Origin: Owenia fusiformis
Lineage: Eukaryota; Annelida; Polychaeta; Sabellida; Oweniidae
Assembly (NCBI GenBank): GCA_903813345.2
Contig: CAIIXF020000005.1
Location: forward strand, 3,170,356 to 3,234,355
DNA: 64,000 nucleotides
Direction: 5' to 3'
Shown here: in pieces, positions 45,929 to 57,635 of the stretch
Numbering within the stretch: the stretch's first letter is position 1
Layout: every line of letters starts with the position of its first letter
Program-made: the position numbers and the translations under genes
The notes under the pieces: model-generated
Told to the model about the DNA's origin: nothing
What the model saw: only the letters and a program-made list of their open reading frames with translations
Database searches by the model: none

Positions 45929-46509
45929 TAAAGAAGTGTCTGTTTAGTGATGAAACAGAATCTCAAGATAACTGGACAAATGTAGGCACGATTCAGTCTG
46001 AACTGCTATAACTCTAAGCTCTTCCATTCAGCTACTGTTTTCTAAATCAGTACATTCTGATTTCTCAATGATTTCCCAATTGGATGAACGTTGAAAGTTT
46101 TTTTTCTTATACTTGGGAATTTTAAGAAATCTATTGAAAATTAACCCTTTAATTTGATGACGAGTAGGTATGGTATGCTTTAGCGAAAACTTTGTACCTC
46201 TAACCCACTTAGGAGGAAAGTTAAAGCTGGTTAAAGTTACTGAAATGCCCACATTGTCAGTAGTTTTGACTTGAAACAATAAACGCCCAATGTTCTAGTA
46301 TATAGAATATGAATTTCTTCAGTATAGTTACAATTCACTCTTGTAATTCTATAGCCTAACCAGTTATGGGTTAATATTCTATGACTATTCCAGATACCTC
46401 TGGAAATGTTTACATTCGTACATGTAGTATAGCTATATTGTGTATAATCATCATTCATACTTAAATATAACCATAACATATTTGTAGATTTTAGTGAGAA
46501 TAAAAGACC

Positions 46510-47265
46510 CAATAATCATAACTGTAATTGTGAAATATTTTTACAAATTCGATATTATATTTCAAATAAATTAAATATAAAAACTATAATTTATAACAGT
46601 CTGTTCTTAATGTCAAAGATATACGCTGCCCGTTCAATGGATAAGTTTAATTTTGGCTCTCATGGTCGGCCTATGGAATCGCCCACTCTGACTAAGCTAA
46701 TATGTTCCAAAAAATGTGGACCAATTTTTGACAAGTTATTTTCTTAGTAATAGATCAACTGAATTGACTAAAGGTTCATACAGACGTAGTCCAATGGCAA
46801 TCATCAACAAGTCTTCACTTTTTTAGGACACCCTGTATTTCTAATTTTTTAAACATAATATTGTTATATTCTCCATCTTTTTTCTGGATGCCTCTCGGCG
46901 TCTGTAACAATTTAATTTGCGTTCGGCGTCTGTAACAATTTGCGTTCGGCGCCTGTAACAAGTTGCGATCGGCGTCTTTAATAATTTGCAATTACTTCGA
47001 AGGAGGTGACATTTTGTAATGTTAATTTATTAACCCTATTCTCGTTTTCATCATGTCAGCATGAACATTAGATTTGATGAATGTCTAGATCACAGTTGTC
47101 ATACTTACAACATAATCGTAAAAAAAGCGTTTGTGGGCATATACTCATTAAGTTGAGGCATATGACTGGCATCAAGAGGACCAATCTAATGCTATAAGAT
47201 ATGATACCAATACATTTGGACGAAGAGCATTGAGGCCAATTAACTCGAACTTAGATATTAACAAG
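46510..47265. other. Intergenic region between FANCI and the CHST-like gene
   Basis: Beyond the FANCI polyadenylation candidates it holds one mariner-type end (acaccctgta at 46829-46838), a run of the 'gtctgtaacaa' repeat with 'gcgttcggcg' tandem phrases (46880-46985), and no recognised exon. Confidence 0.45.
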
Positions 47266-47269
47266 AATT

Positions 47270-48984
47270 ATGAAACTGGCAAAGTTAAAGGAACTTTCTA
47301 AACTTATATTAATTATAATAATCATAATTATTTTTGGAATGTGTACAGATCAGGTATGAATTATAAGAAAATATATATTCGACTGTTTTGGTACATCTTT
47401 TTTTGCTAAATGAACTCTTCTACATTGTTTTCATACAGATTATCCTTGTTAAAAGTACTTGTACATGCGTAACTGTAGGTATATTCTATATATTGATACA
47501 AGAAGACAATACAGATTCAATGCAGGATATCCATGATGATGTCTATCGACTGGTCGGATTTCTAAAGGACGATAGATGAAGATCTGGTGGACGGGTAGAG
47601 TAACGGAGATTTGGAGCCCGTTGGTCAAGACGGGTTGCCCTTTCAACTTTTGAAGTTACTCACATTGCTATGAAGCCGAGAAATCGATTTTTTGAAGTAG
47701 ACTTTTTCATATTGGTCTAATGTTTTACAGGCTGACCAAACTTTATCTAATCCTAATCTGTTATGTTTCAATATTTTTAAATATTAAGATACATTATGCT
47801 GTGCATTTCTACTTCAGTTGTTACTAGAACGCTTTAAACATCACAATCTCAACAGACCACCATCTCATGTTGCAGTACCATCTATGAACCAACGTATAGA
47901 TGACTTGGAAAATATCGGTAGTAAATACTTTACAAAACCAAGAAACCTTCAAACCATATGCAGCAAATCAAATGTGGCGTTGAGTGCTAATTTTACTGAT
48001 AATATGCTGGTAGACGAGAAGCATAAGTTACTCTACTGCTACGTGCCGAAGGTTGGCTGCACAACTTGGAAGCAATTATTCAAAACTTTGTCTACTGGGT
48101 CAAGAAAGCGTATGACGTTTTATAATCGTTCACAACAGGAATATATTCTTAAATCTTATTATAAATTCATTTTCGTTAGAGAACCATTTGAGAGATTAGT
48201 TTCTGCCTATATAGATAAGTTTTATACCCCTAACCCCAAATTCTGGGATTCGTGGGGTAGACAGATAATCAAACAATTTCGTAACAATTCAAATGTAACT
48301 TCAAACCCATGTGGGCATGATGTGACGTTTGAAGAGTTTCTCTCATATTCGTTCTCCAGCATTAAAAAGTCGAACATCAGTGGAGGTAATGAACATTGGG
48401 TGACAATCCAGCAATTGTGCAATCCGTGTGGCGTTGGGTATGACTATATTGGGCATCTAGAAACCATGCAACAGGACACGGAAGTGATACTACAACGAGC
48501 AAATGTCAGTCACTTAATAGCTCAACATAATTCAACAATGAATAAAATCAGACAAAACCTTCACTTCGATGAAAAAGACTTGAAAAGATCGGGAAATTGC
48601 TTAGATATCAAAGATGCCCTTCAACGCATAATTGACTCTTTGATTTACAAAGATTTTATCCCACCAAATTCCCCGATATCAGATTATACAAAAAGTATTA
48701 TACGTAGCGCCTCTAACATAACTGACAATGGACTAAGAAATTCCTGCATCGCAAAAGAATTTTATTCTGAATTGGACGATATTTTAAAACTGGCATGGGA
48801 AAAAAAGCTCAAGCCCCCAACGTCACTTCATGAATCAAATAGGGATCATAGTTTAATCAAGTTTCAAAAATACATCACTAAAAGACAGATTAGTCGCAGA
48901 TATATAAAACAACTTTTGGAATATTTTTATCTGGATTTTGAAGCATTTGGATATGACACTAGTTTCTACCGTAATTATATGTAA
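47270..48984 (+). CDS. Carbohydrate sulfotransferase of the CHST8-14 (sulfotransferase 2) type, two exons
   Basis: Exon 1 (47270-47353) encodes a 28-residue start with a membrane anchor, MKLAKLKELSKLILIIIIII, ending at a cag/gtatga donor. Exon 2 (47818-48984) opens after a 'tctacttcag' acceptor in the same phase. Together they give about 416 residues, the usual size and type II topology of Golgi enzymes that sulfate chondroitin, dermatan or GalNAc-bearing glycans with PAPS. The 5'-phosphosulfate motif is PKVGCTTWK (about 105-113), the 3'-phosphate motif FIFVREPFERLVSAY (about 145-159), and NEHW...LCNPC...YDYIGHLETM matches the C-terminal family block. A stretch of about 90 extra residues separates that block from the final YLDFEAFGY motif. 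The acceptor is unknown. Exon 1 is inferred from phase, splice site and the anchor. Confidence 0.88.
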
Positions 48985-48999
48985 ATTCTGTAATATCTT

Positions 49000-49700
49000 C
49001 AAATTATTAAATGGTCTAACGCAGATCGAATGAGCCTTTGCATATATATTTATGTGGAAAAGTTAGACACGTGATATTAGACACCTGGTATAAAGTGATA
49101 AAGTGATGAATGACCAAATACATTTAAAACCAAATTACCAGGCTGACCTGCTCAAGGTTACGGTTATCTTCGCAGATTTTCTGGAAAATGTGAGAATTTT
49201 TGCAATTTTCAAACTCTTCCTAAGAACAAGTTTGAGAAAAGAAGTGCCATTTTAAGAACGATTTGACAAGATTTTTTCAAGGATTGTGAAAAACCACTGA
49301 TCCAAAATATCTGAAATTTTCAGAAAATATACAGGGTGAGCCAAAAAGGTACTAAGTAACCCAAATAAATCTTAATAAATAAATCATCTGGTATGGGCTT
49401 TAATTCATATTTGTACAATCGAACCTTGTTCAATGTTTTTAATTTGCAAGAGAGATATTTAGGGATGTTTCAGAGAAAATTCAAAAAAAATCCCAATGAC
49501 CTTTTCCGTGCTTCTTTCAAAGGACTAAAATTCCATTCCAACATGTTTAGTGTTCCTATTTGCATTACCACAATGACTCTGGTTAGATAAATGATAAATG
49601 CAACGAAAAAAATGAGAGAAAATCCAACCGAAAGAAGTAAGTCAAATTATGTGCTTCCACCGTGGTGCTTCCTGGTTTCGGCCATCTTGGGAGTTAAGAT
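49000..49700. other. Intergenic DNA with one mariner-type end
   Basis: A mariner-like terminus, tacagggtgagccaaaaagg, begins at about 49330 with no matching inverted partner found nearby. Nothing else could be supported. Confidence 0.45.
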
Positions 49701-49711
49701 TCACCTTAAGT

Positions 49712-52700
49712 TTATCGACAAATCACTCCAGATACCTTTCGACCGCTGCAGTCTTTCCATTCAAAATACATTTTATCATATATATAATCGGATGTGTCAA
49801 AACAGCTGGGGTAAATCAGCGCAGAAAAATCGTTATTGTCATAATTGAAATTGCACTGACCAATGTGACGCTCGTTTCCAGTACATTGCACATCATCAAT
49901 GAATGATAACTCGTTCTTCCAAGTAATTGGAACTTTTCTTTCATATGTTGAAACGTTTCCATGTGGTAGACCGAGCTGTTGACAAATGACCTTAGCTCCT
50001 TTCGTATCCCAAGTTGAGGAGCATATTTTTCTCCACGCGCCATCAACATAAATCTCAACTAGTCCGGAGTTCGCCGTTTTACCACTTTTCAGTCGAACGT
50101 CAACCTCATCGCATATAACACTTGCCCTTGTTGCATCAGGGCATGATGCATTGTCACCATAGTTGAATGAACAGTCAGCGAGATTGTACTCATCACCATT
50201 ACAAATAACATCACTCATATAAATATTGATACTCGGTGTACGGTTTGTAGCATCATCAAACTGGTAGTCTTCATAACAGGGATACTTGGAGAATGTATCA
50301 ATTGCAGCATCCTTTGGATCAAATCCTGATGATATATCAAAGCAAAATGATTAAAAAGAAATTATATTATTGTGCTCGTAATTTAAATAGGAATAAACCT
50401 AGGCAATATATTGAATACATCACCTTGCTGTCGGCATGCAACTTTCGCTTCGCTGTTGCTCCATCCAGTACCACAAATATAGAATTTCTCATATGAAGTT
50501 TTATTTGGAACATCAATCATGAGAACTCCATCTGACAGGGCATAGTGCCTATAGTCAAGAAGACCTCCTTCAAAGTCGACGAAATCGGTTAATTCTGAAA
50601 AAGCATATGATTTCAAGATAGAGAATCCTTGTGTGGAAAATGTACGCTGTTAATTTAATCCTTGTTCATGGTAAAAAATGATGTCCGAAATGAGTCAAAA
50701 TTTCCCCCACGTCCCTTTTTGGTCTTGTCTTGTTTTTTGCGATGATGGTGAATCAAAAGTGGGAGACGGGAGGAGTCTTGCGATGTTGCTTATATTTAGG
50801 ACTAGTTGTACTATTAATAAAAGGTTATTTTCTAATTTTTGTTTTTAAATACTTTTGATCACTTCAATATTTGATTAAAGGAACAAACTGTTCTTTATTT
50901 TGACATAGCATTACCCAGTTACCTGGTTCTTGGTCAAAGCATGAAATGAAGTACATATTGTAATCTTCACAATGCGCTCTTTTAGCATCACACATGTGTA
51001 GGGCATCATATTCCTCACATACCAGTGAAATGCCTTTGGTTATTCGACCTTGTTCTTGTTTTTGGATAAATGAACCATATGTTCCAACTCTACTGTACTT
51101 ATACCCCAGTCTAAGGCACGTCAACTCTGCTATTCTCTTACTTTGGCGTGAGTAGATGGACTCTTTTTTACCAATGCAAACTTTGTGCCATGTTTTCTTA
51201 TACCATACTTCAAGTTGACCAGTAGTATTGGTATGCCCTCCAACTAATCGAGGCCTCATCGATGTGTCAACGCATGATAACTGTATCCCGTTTGCTCCAC
51301 ACTCTAATGCGCGTTCCTTATGCCAAGCACTTGCACTCCCGTACAGCGCCGTCCATATAGTGAAGGGACATTTTCTCAGACTTTTCTCGGTTCCTTTGCA
51401 GTTTATGTTAGTTATAATTTGTCTGTTGTAGTCCATATAGTTATATATTTTATATGATTTAAGAGTGAAGCCAAAGTGAGCTTTAAATCCCAATTGTTTG
51501 CAAACAACCTGAGAAGCCCCTGTTGTCCAGTTGGTGCCACAAACAGGGAACCATTCACCCAAACTGTCTTTCACTTGGAGTTGGCCAGACGAACCATCTT
51601 TTAAACGAAGCTGACTATTTGGTTTCGGATCTAATAGAAAATTAAATTCAATCAGTAGAGCAATTCAATATTAAAATCCAAGGCAAGGTGGGACATCTAT
51701 AGACTTAACATTGTGTGGGACTTCATGGGGCTTCATGGGACTTTTGATCATGTGATGTGTGAGGTGGCTTGGGTCAAAATGGCCGCGGCAAAACATTCAA
51801 GACTAAATGACATCATTTCTATGGGACTTGATGGGGCATGGTGTAACTCGATGGGGCAAAGTTAACGAAGTTCCATGGGACTTTTTGGGACTCGATGGGG
51901 CAAGTGGGACCTTTCCCTATTGGTGTATGTTACATGGGGTGTAATAATTCATAACAATTAATGGTAAGGATAAGTTGACGAAATTTGGATTACAACGACA
52001 AATTTGATGATTGCTAATCATTATATACTAGTATGATGTTTAAAAAGTCAATTTTATATTGAACTACTACTTTTAGTATAATGAATATCTAATATCATGC
52101 TTACCACTGAATAATACACTTTTACATGAGACCCAGGCTTCCAAATTTTCGTCATGTTCAGAGCATTTTCCAATTGATTTCAAACATTGACCTTGATCGA
52201 AGTAGGGGGTACAACTCACGAAGTGAATATCTAGTGTGTTTTTGTTCTTTGGCAAAATCGGAACACTGTCTACAGGTTGAGCAAATTTCCACTTCATGCC
52301 AAGCTTCTGACAAACCGCCACTGCGCTCTTTGGATTAAGTTTTCGGCAAATGGAATGCCATATTCCATTATGTAAGACTTCTATTCTGCCTACTTTGGAT
52401 CTGGGCTCATTTTCAACTAATCGTAATTTGAATTTACACGTGACATGTAGGTCGTTTCCCTTGAGGTAAACTCTTATACGATTGTAACTGTCAGACTTTT
52501 GTAAAGAGCCCTGACCGCAATCCCTTATTCTTATTTCATTGCCTAATAAAATGCATGGATAATTTGGATATACTCGCCAATTCATAGTCGCCAATAAAGT
52601 ACTTGAGTAGGTTATACATTTTGTTGTTATTGATTTATGAAACAATGAGAATTATCTAGATTTAGAGTCGCATTATTGATAAAAAAATTTCTTGATTTAA

Positions 52701-55093
52701 TTACTTACCCGTGCAGTTATAGAATTTTTTAAATATTGGCGATTTTCTTGTATAATCCTCTGGGGGTAGCATTTTAAAGGCATTATTTGGGTTGAAGCCC
52801 AATTGTTTACACACGACTTTATAAAGGTCTTCTGTTGTTATTCGACTCACTCCTCCCCAGTATCCGTAGTTCATGATTTCCACTTTTCCACTATAACCAC
52901 TTTTGCCAATGATTCGAAGTTCTGTTGCAATCTCTAAAGTTCATTGATATAAAATGAAATTTCAAGTTTGATATAGTTTTAATGGCAATGTATGTCCAAC
53001 TGTTCATGGTATTTTACTACTTTTGGCCAAACTGTTCAATTCAATAGGCTGATAGGAATTGTGAATTGAAAGCTAGAACAAGACCTGCGTAGAGTTCTAC
53101 ATGTTTACCCTTTCAAGAATTGGTGAAACAAAATGAAAGTAAAGACATTATAGAGCAAATCTTGAAGCTAGCAGCTACGGAGCACGGATATTAAAAAACT
53201 GTAATACCCATACTCAGTAGCTTCCACAGTCCCCTGCCAGGGGCTTTATGTTATGTAAATCTCAGTGTTATTTGAAGTTCAATGTTCTTCTTGATCTAAA
53301 TTTTCTTCATCAATCGTTACATGTGTGTGATGTTGTGTTACCTGTTTGAGGTCTGCGACATACCAGGCTTGCATATTCTCCGTTCACACATTCGGCACTC
53401 CCAGTGATTTGCAATCCATCCCAGAGGTGTGAATTACTAGCGATATAAATTGTATACGTATCTTGACCGCCTTGTGCTGTAACGTCGAAATCAAATGACC
53501 AAAGCGTTGTATTCATTCGCGAGAGAGGTCCAAACGCATTCAATACTACACGGTAAGCATTCTGTGGAGTAAATCCAGCCATCTCACAAAGGGTGTTTAT
53601 GATGAAGTCATGATGGTACCAAAGGTATGTGTCATAAGACCAATTATAGCAAACAGGTCTCCACGCTCCTTTATAGAATATCTCCAGTCTTCCTGATGTT
53701 CTTATAGGACCTCCGACTAGTCTTATTCGGGGCTTGCAAACAGCCACTGCATCCCCTGGCAACTGTATGGTATAAAAAAGGGTCAGGTTCTCGTGTAATA
53801 TTAAACATTGAAAATACTTTTTTTCATTATTTTCCCAATAGTTTTTTACCAAATAAATTGTCGCAATATTTTTACTGACTACCAACTTCCACAGTGGCCT
53901 TTTGGATCCCCTCTCATTCATGAAATACACATTTAGCGCAATGAATAAAAAATGGATAAAAGAATTACTGAGTCGAAAATCGATAACATAACGGAGGCAA
54001 AATTAACCCCAAAAATATAGAGCTTGAACCTTTCCCATCATATTCTTTGATTTGCATTGCTCGTCTTCTCCTATAACATGTTTGCAATCCTTCAAAGAAT
54101 CTTCACTTCCGTTGCAGTTTACATTTGTTAGGGAGTATGCTTGATTACGTCTTCCATCTAAAAGAATAAAGACATTATTGCAATTGCTACATCAACACAC
54201 ATTAATTCGTAATCATTTTATGTGCCATACTTAAAACATATAGGTTAAAATGTTTTAATATTTTAGGTGCTAGTTAATAGAGAGCATGTGTATTGTATAT
54301 ATATATAATACGAATATGTAATAAATAATCTATATATATATTTATTTATTTTCATTTAATCGCATCTGAAACACGTTTTTGTGTCATTACATCAACGGTG
54401 GTTCTTATCGTATGTCACTGTTAAATGCTAAATGCCGACTACGTATTTAAAAGCTGACTGCGTCGTGCTGGTATATTGTAAATCAACTGGGAACATTAAA
54501 GTATTTATTCATGCAATTTTCTATGATATTTTTTAGAATTGCCAAAGTGAGCTAGTTGTTGTCTTACACCATGTAAAACCAACAATAGCGTTCAAGTTCC
54601 TATCATGGAATCCTAGTTGTCTGCACACAACCCTAACATCTTTCACGTCCCATCCAGGCTTGCATATTCCTCCCCATGTACCGTTCAAATAAACTTCAAC
54701 CCGTCCTTCATTCTTGTTTCCACCAGTTAATCTTACGTCATAGTCCTTGTTCACGATCTTACCTGAAACTAGAAAATAGTCTCCTCCTCATATCCTCATA
54801 TATGCGTGGGGTTAAGTCATTGTCAAAGCCGAAGAGATTATATTCTAATATCGTAAATTTCCTTATTATCTTAGCATCAAATATGAAGATTAACGTGGTA
54901 AGATACATTGCATTAACCATTCTGAAAAGGCTAGGATATATTGGTATTTGCCACTGTGCAGTGGTTGTCATAGTAACTTGAAAATGGGTACAGCAGAGCA
55001 CCCAAAACAGCTATATATTATTGTGCTGATGTAAAACTTACCTCTAATTTCAATCATGCACAGTGATGATAACATAAAATACACGGATTTCAT
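49712..55093 (-). CDS. Secreted multi-domain SRCR protein, nine exons
   Basis: Exons on the minus strand: 55093-55042 (leader [17 protein letters not shown]), 54762-54568, 54157-54030, 53762-53342, 52933-52709, about 52600-52105 (5' boundary unresolved), 51630-50923, 50594-50424, 50325-49712 (stop). Nearly all internal junctions are phase 1, as usual in modular extracellular proteins. The ~1000-residue product shows about eight scavenger-receptor cysteine-rich domains, e.g. [90 protein letters not shown] and [30 protein letters not shown], ending SGVICR and a stop. There is no membrane segment after the last domain, so it is probably secreted. SRCR proteins bind polyanions or microbes in innate immunity; ligand unknown. 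Confidence 0.88.
51690..51950. repeat. 'gggacttgatggggca' dispersed repeat in an SRCR intron
   Basis: Phrases gggacttcatggggcttcat, gggacttgatggggcatgg and gggactcgatggggcaagtg recur within 250 bp, together with 'caaaatggccgcggcaaaac'. It is non-coding. Confidence 0.55.
54290..54355. repeat. AT-rich microsatellite
   Basis: Runs of tatata and atttattta in the intron between the second and third SRCR exons. Confidence 0.7.
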
Positions 55094-55677
55094 GTTTACT
55101 GAACTTATCGAAGTAGCTGTTCGTGGAGATGTGTGCATCATGTATTATTTTTATTATCAATATAGATACACCTGTTCCACATAGTGATTTGTGGTATTTT
55201 TTATTGTCATTTCATGTCTCGCGATCTTTATATAATTGTTGATATCAACATATTGACGATTTGGATCTTACTTATTACTTATTATACACCGTGATTATAA
55301 TTTGAAACGAAAGAAAATGGTAACTGTGCGAGAAATAAAATGGCCCCCAATTTAAAATTTTGGGAACCAAAACTGAAAAATAGATAGGCCCTGAATGTTA
55401 AAAACTAAAGCCCAGCAGCATTTCAGAGGGTGAAAGTTTCGTTTGAATAAATCGTGTTTTGTGGGAAAATATGAAAGACCTGTTATTTGCGCTAAGTACA
55501 AGCTAATAGAAGATTCTGGCAACGGTTTTAGTACATCTTTAACATTTGGCTCGATATAGCATCTAGCATCCTATGATTCTTTACAAAGCTTAATGTCATG
55601 ACCTGGTGTGCATCGTCTCTACTTGCTCTCTATTAAAAATAAATTGAGTTTAATGTGAGTTTGAAAGATGTCGCTAG
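55094..55677. promoter_or_regulatory. 5' flank of the minus-strand SRCR gene
   Basis: Upstream in-frame ATGs (at about 55141) extend the leader frame but would spoil the signal peptide, so 55093 is preferred. No TATA box or other element can be supported with confidence. Confidence 0.3.
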
Positions 55678-55688
55678 CAGTCGAGATG

Positions 55689-56179
55689 GCTTTGTATTAA
55701 AAAACCTCCTACCTCATACCCACCTACCCACCTACGTGGAACATGATACAGTCATTGAAGGGTTCAATTTTAAAGATTATTAAATCCCAAAATAGCTCAA
55801 ATTATTAACATTTCTACAATTCCGGCTTTATTATATGACTAGACAGATCCATAAATAAAGGCATATGGATGCCGCTTTACGGTTGTCGACCCGAGGGCGC
55901 CCCAGGGGAATAAATAACTAACGACCGCGAGCATAGGTTTAACAAGCCAGATAAAGAAATTGAAAGAAATTATACTAAACTCGATGCCCCGAGTGGGAAT
56001 CGAATCCAGCTGGGATGTAGTAGCAACTTGCTATCAAGGGTCCTTACAAATGCATCTATAATTCATCATACCTAAGATTTAATAAACTAAGATTTTTATA
56101 ATTGAACCCTTTAAAGACTGTATCATGTCCCACGTACGTGGGTAGGTGGGTATGAGGTAGGAGGTTTTTTATACAAAGC
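55689..56179. mobile_element. Non-autonomous TIR element (MITE) with an 11-bp target duplication
   Basis: CAGTCGAGATG occurs at 55678-55688 and again at 56180-56190, a perfect 11-bp duplication. The ends GCTTTGTATTAAAAAACCTC and the inverse ...GGAGGTTTTTTATACAAAGC are inverted repeats that extend inward for about 100 bp (cctcatacccacctacccac, tgatacagtc, gggttcaattttaaagat). The duplication length and long TIRs fit a MULE-like family. No transposase. A tRNA-like segment lies at 55981-56045. Confidence 0.88.
55981..56045 (-). other. tRNA-like (B-box) segment inside the MITE
   Basis: On the minus strand GGATTCGATTCCCACTCGGG resembles the T-arm/B-box and acceptor of a tRNA, preceded by ttgctactacatcccagc. 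The 5' half lacks a convincing A box or cloverleaf, so it is a tRNA-derived fossil or SINE piece, not a functional tRNA. Confidence 0.5.
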
Positions 56180-56678
56180 CAGTCGAGATGCCTAAGTCAC
56201 ATGACCTGTGTAATTGACGTGGCCATTTTATTGCAATATTTTTAAAAGCCACACCCACCCACCCAATGGTTAAATTTCTAAGTGTATATGTGTTAAAAGT
56301 TTAAAATGTTTTTGTAAATATGTTATAAGGGCGGTTTTTATGTCTGTATGAATATAAAAATAAAGCATCCGCTCATTTTTAGCCCAACATCTGAGTTGTG
56401 TACATGTTATATTCTAACATTAATGAATTATCATGCTAGCAATATAACATTTAGAACTAAAGGTGAATATCATGTCCATCATGTACAATTACCCTATCAT
56501 CTGGCTTTTAAAATATATTCATCAACAAATAATGAGGTTGGTCAACATTTTAAATCACAAGTAAGATGCTGTGCTTCTTGTTCGACAGCTTCCACTCTGG
56601 TATTTGAAGGTTAGAAAAATATTCAATCACAATTGTTAACGTACGGAGTGTTACATGTAAGAGCCAACTCAATATATA

Positions 56679-57487
56679 CAGGGTGTTCAAAAAACGCAAC
56701 CCAAAGAAATCACTATATCTTGGAATATACGGATGCAATTATGTTCGTTTTTTCAGGAAAGAAAAAAGAGACTGTGTATGTATAGCTCCTGGAGGTATAT
56801 CCAGAATTATGGCAATGTCTATACTTTCTATACATTGTCTATACTTTCTATACTTTCGGTCTCCTTTTTCATACTATCTGCCTTAGTTGGTTAGTTATAA
56901 AACGTGATGCCTTAGACACCCGGCCGCTCAAAAGACATTTCTAATGATTAGAATTGGAAAGATACAAAAACGCAGTCAGGGGTGACTGCCACAGCAATAA
57001 AACAGAATAACTTTCTAATCATAGTGTTTTAGCACTTCAAATTTGGCACAAATCATCATCATTCAAAGTATGGTAAATCTGTAGAGTGAAATCAAAATCA
57101 CTTTACAGTTATGGTCGAAATGCATTCAAAATGCAGTCAAACGCCCTGGTTCAGGCATACTTAAGAAGGCATTTTGACCATGACTGTAAAGTCCCTGGAG
57201 TGATTTTGATGAGGATAATTTGTGCCAAATCTGAAGTGTCAAATCACTATGGTTAGAAAGTTATTCAGTTTTATTGCTGTGGTAGTCACCTTTGACTGCG
57301 GTTTTTGTATCTTCCTAATACTAATGTATTTTGAGCAGGTGTCCAAGGCTTCATGTTTTACTAGTAAATAACTACAGGAACTCTACATACACAGTCTCTT
57401 CTTTCTTTCCTGAAAAAATTAGTGCAATTGAATAAGCATTTTCCAAGATATAGCGATTTCTTTGGGTTGCGTTTTTTTAACACCCTG
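56679..57487. mobile_element. Mariner-type palindromic MITE, 809 bp
   Basis: It starts CAGGGTGTTCAAAAAACGCA and ends with the complement (...AACACCCTG), flanked by TA on both sides, the mariner target. Complementarity continues inward (cccaaagaaatcactatatc, ttggaa; agactgtgtatgta; gcagtcaggggtgactgcca; ttggcacaaat) to a centre near 57140, so the element is almost one imperfect palindrome. No transposase is encoded. Confidence 0.88.
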
Positions 57488-57635
57488 TATTTACTATTCG
57501 TTAAACATGACTGTAAAACATGAAATCGTGATAATAAAGATACCACATAATCAGCATGTATAACAGGTGTATTTTCATGCCCATCTCACGGGCAAAAATC
57601 TTAAAGACTTGGCTGCTTCGACAAATTGATCAAGC

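Noticed and set aside
47818-47820. Start of the CHST-like gene at 47818
   Set aside because: The codon is TTG preceded by a splice acceptor; an upstream exon with an ATG and a membrane anchor fits in phase.
52126-52338. Plus-strand frame within the SRCR gene
   Set aside because: It is antisense to an SRCR-coding exon and has no family resemblance of its own.
55981-56045. Functional tRNA gene
   Set aside because: Only the B-box/T-arm half is convincing; no complete cloverleaf could be drawn and it lies inside a MITE.
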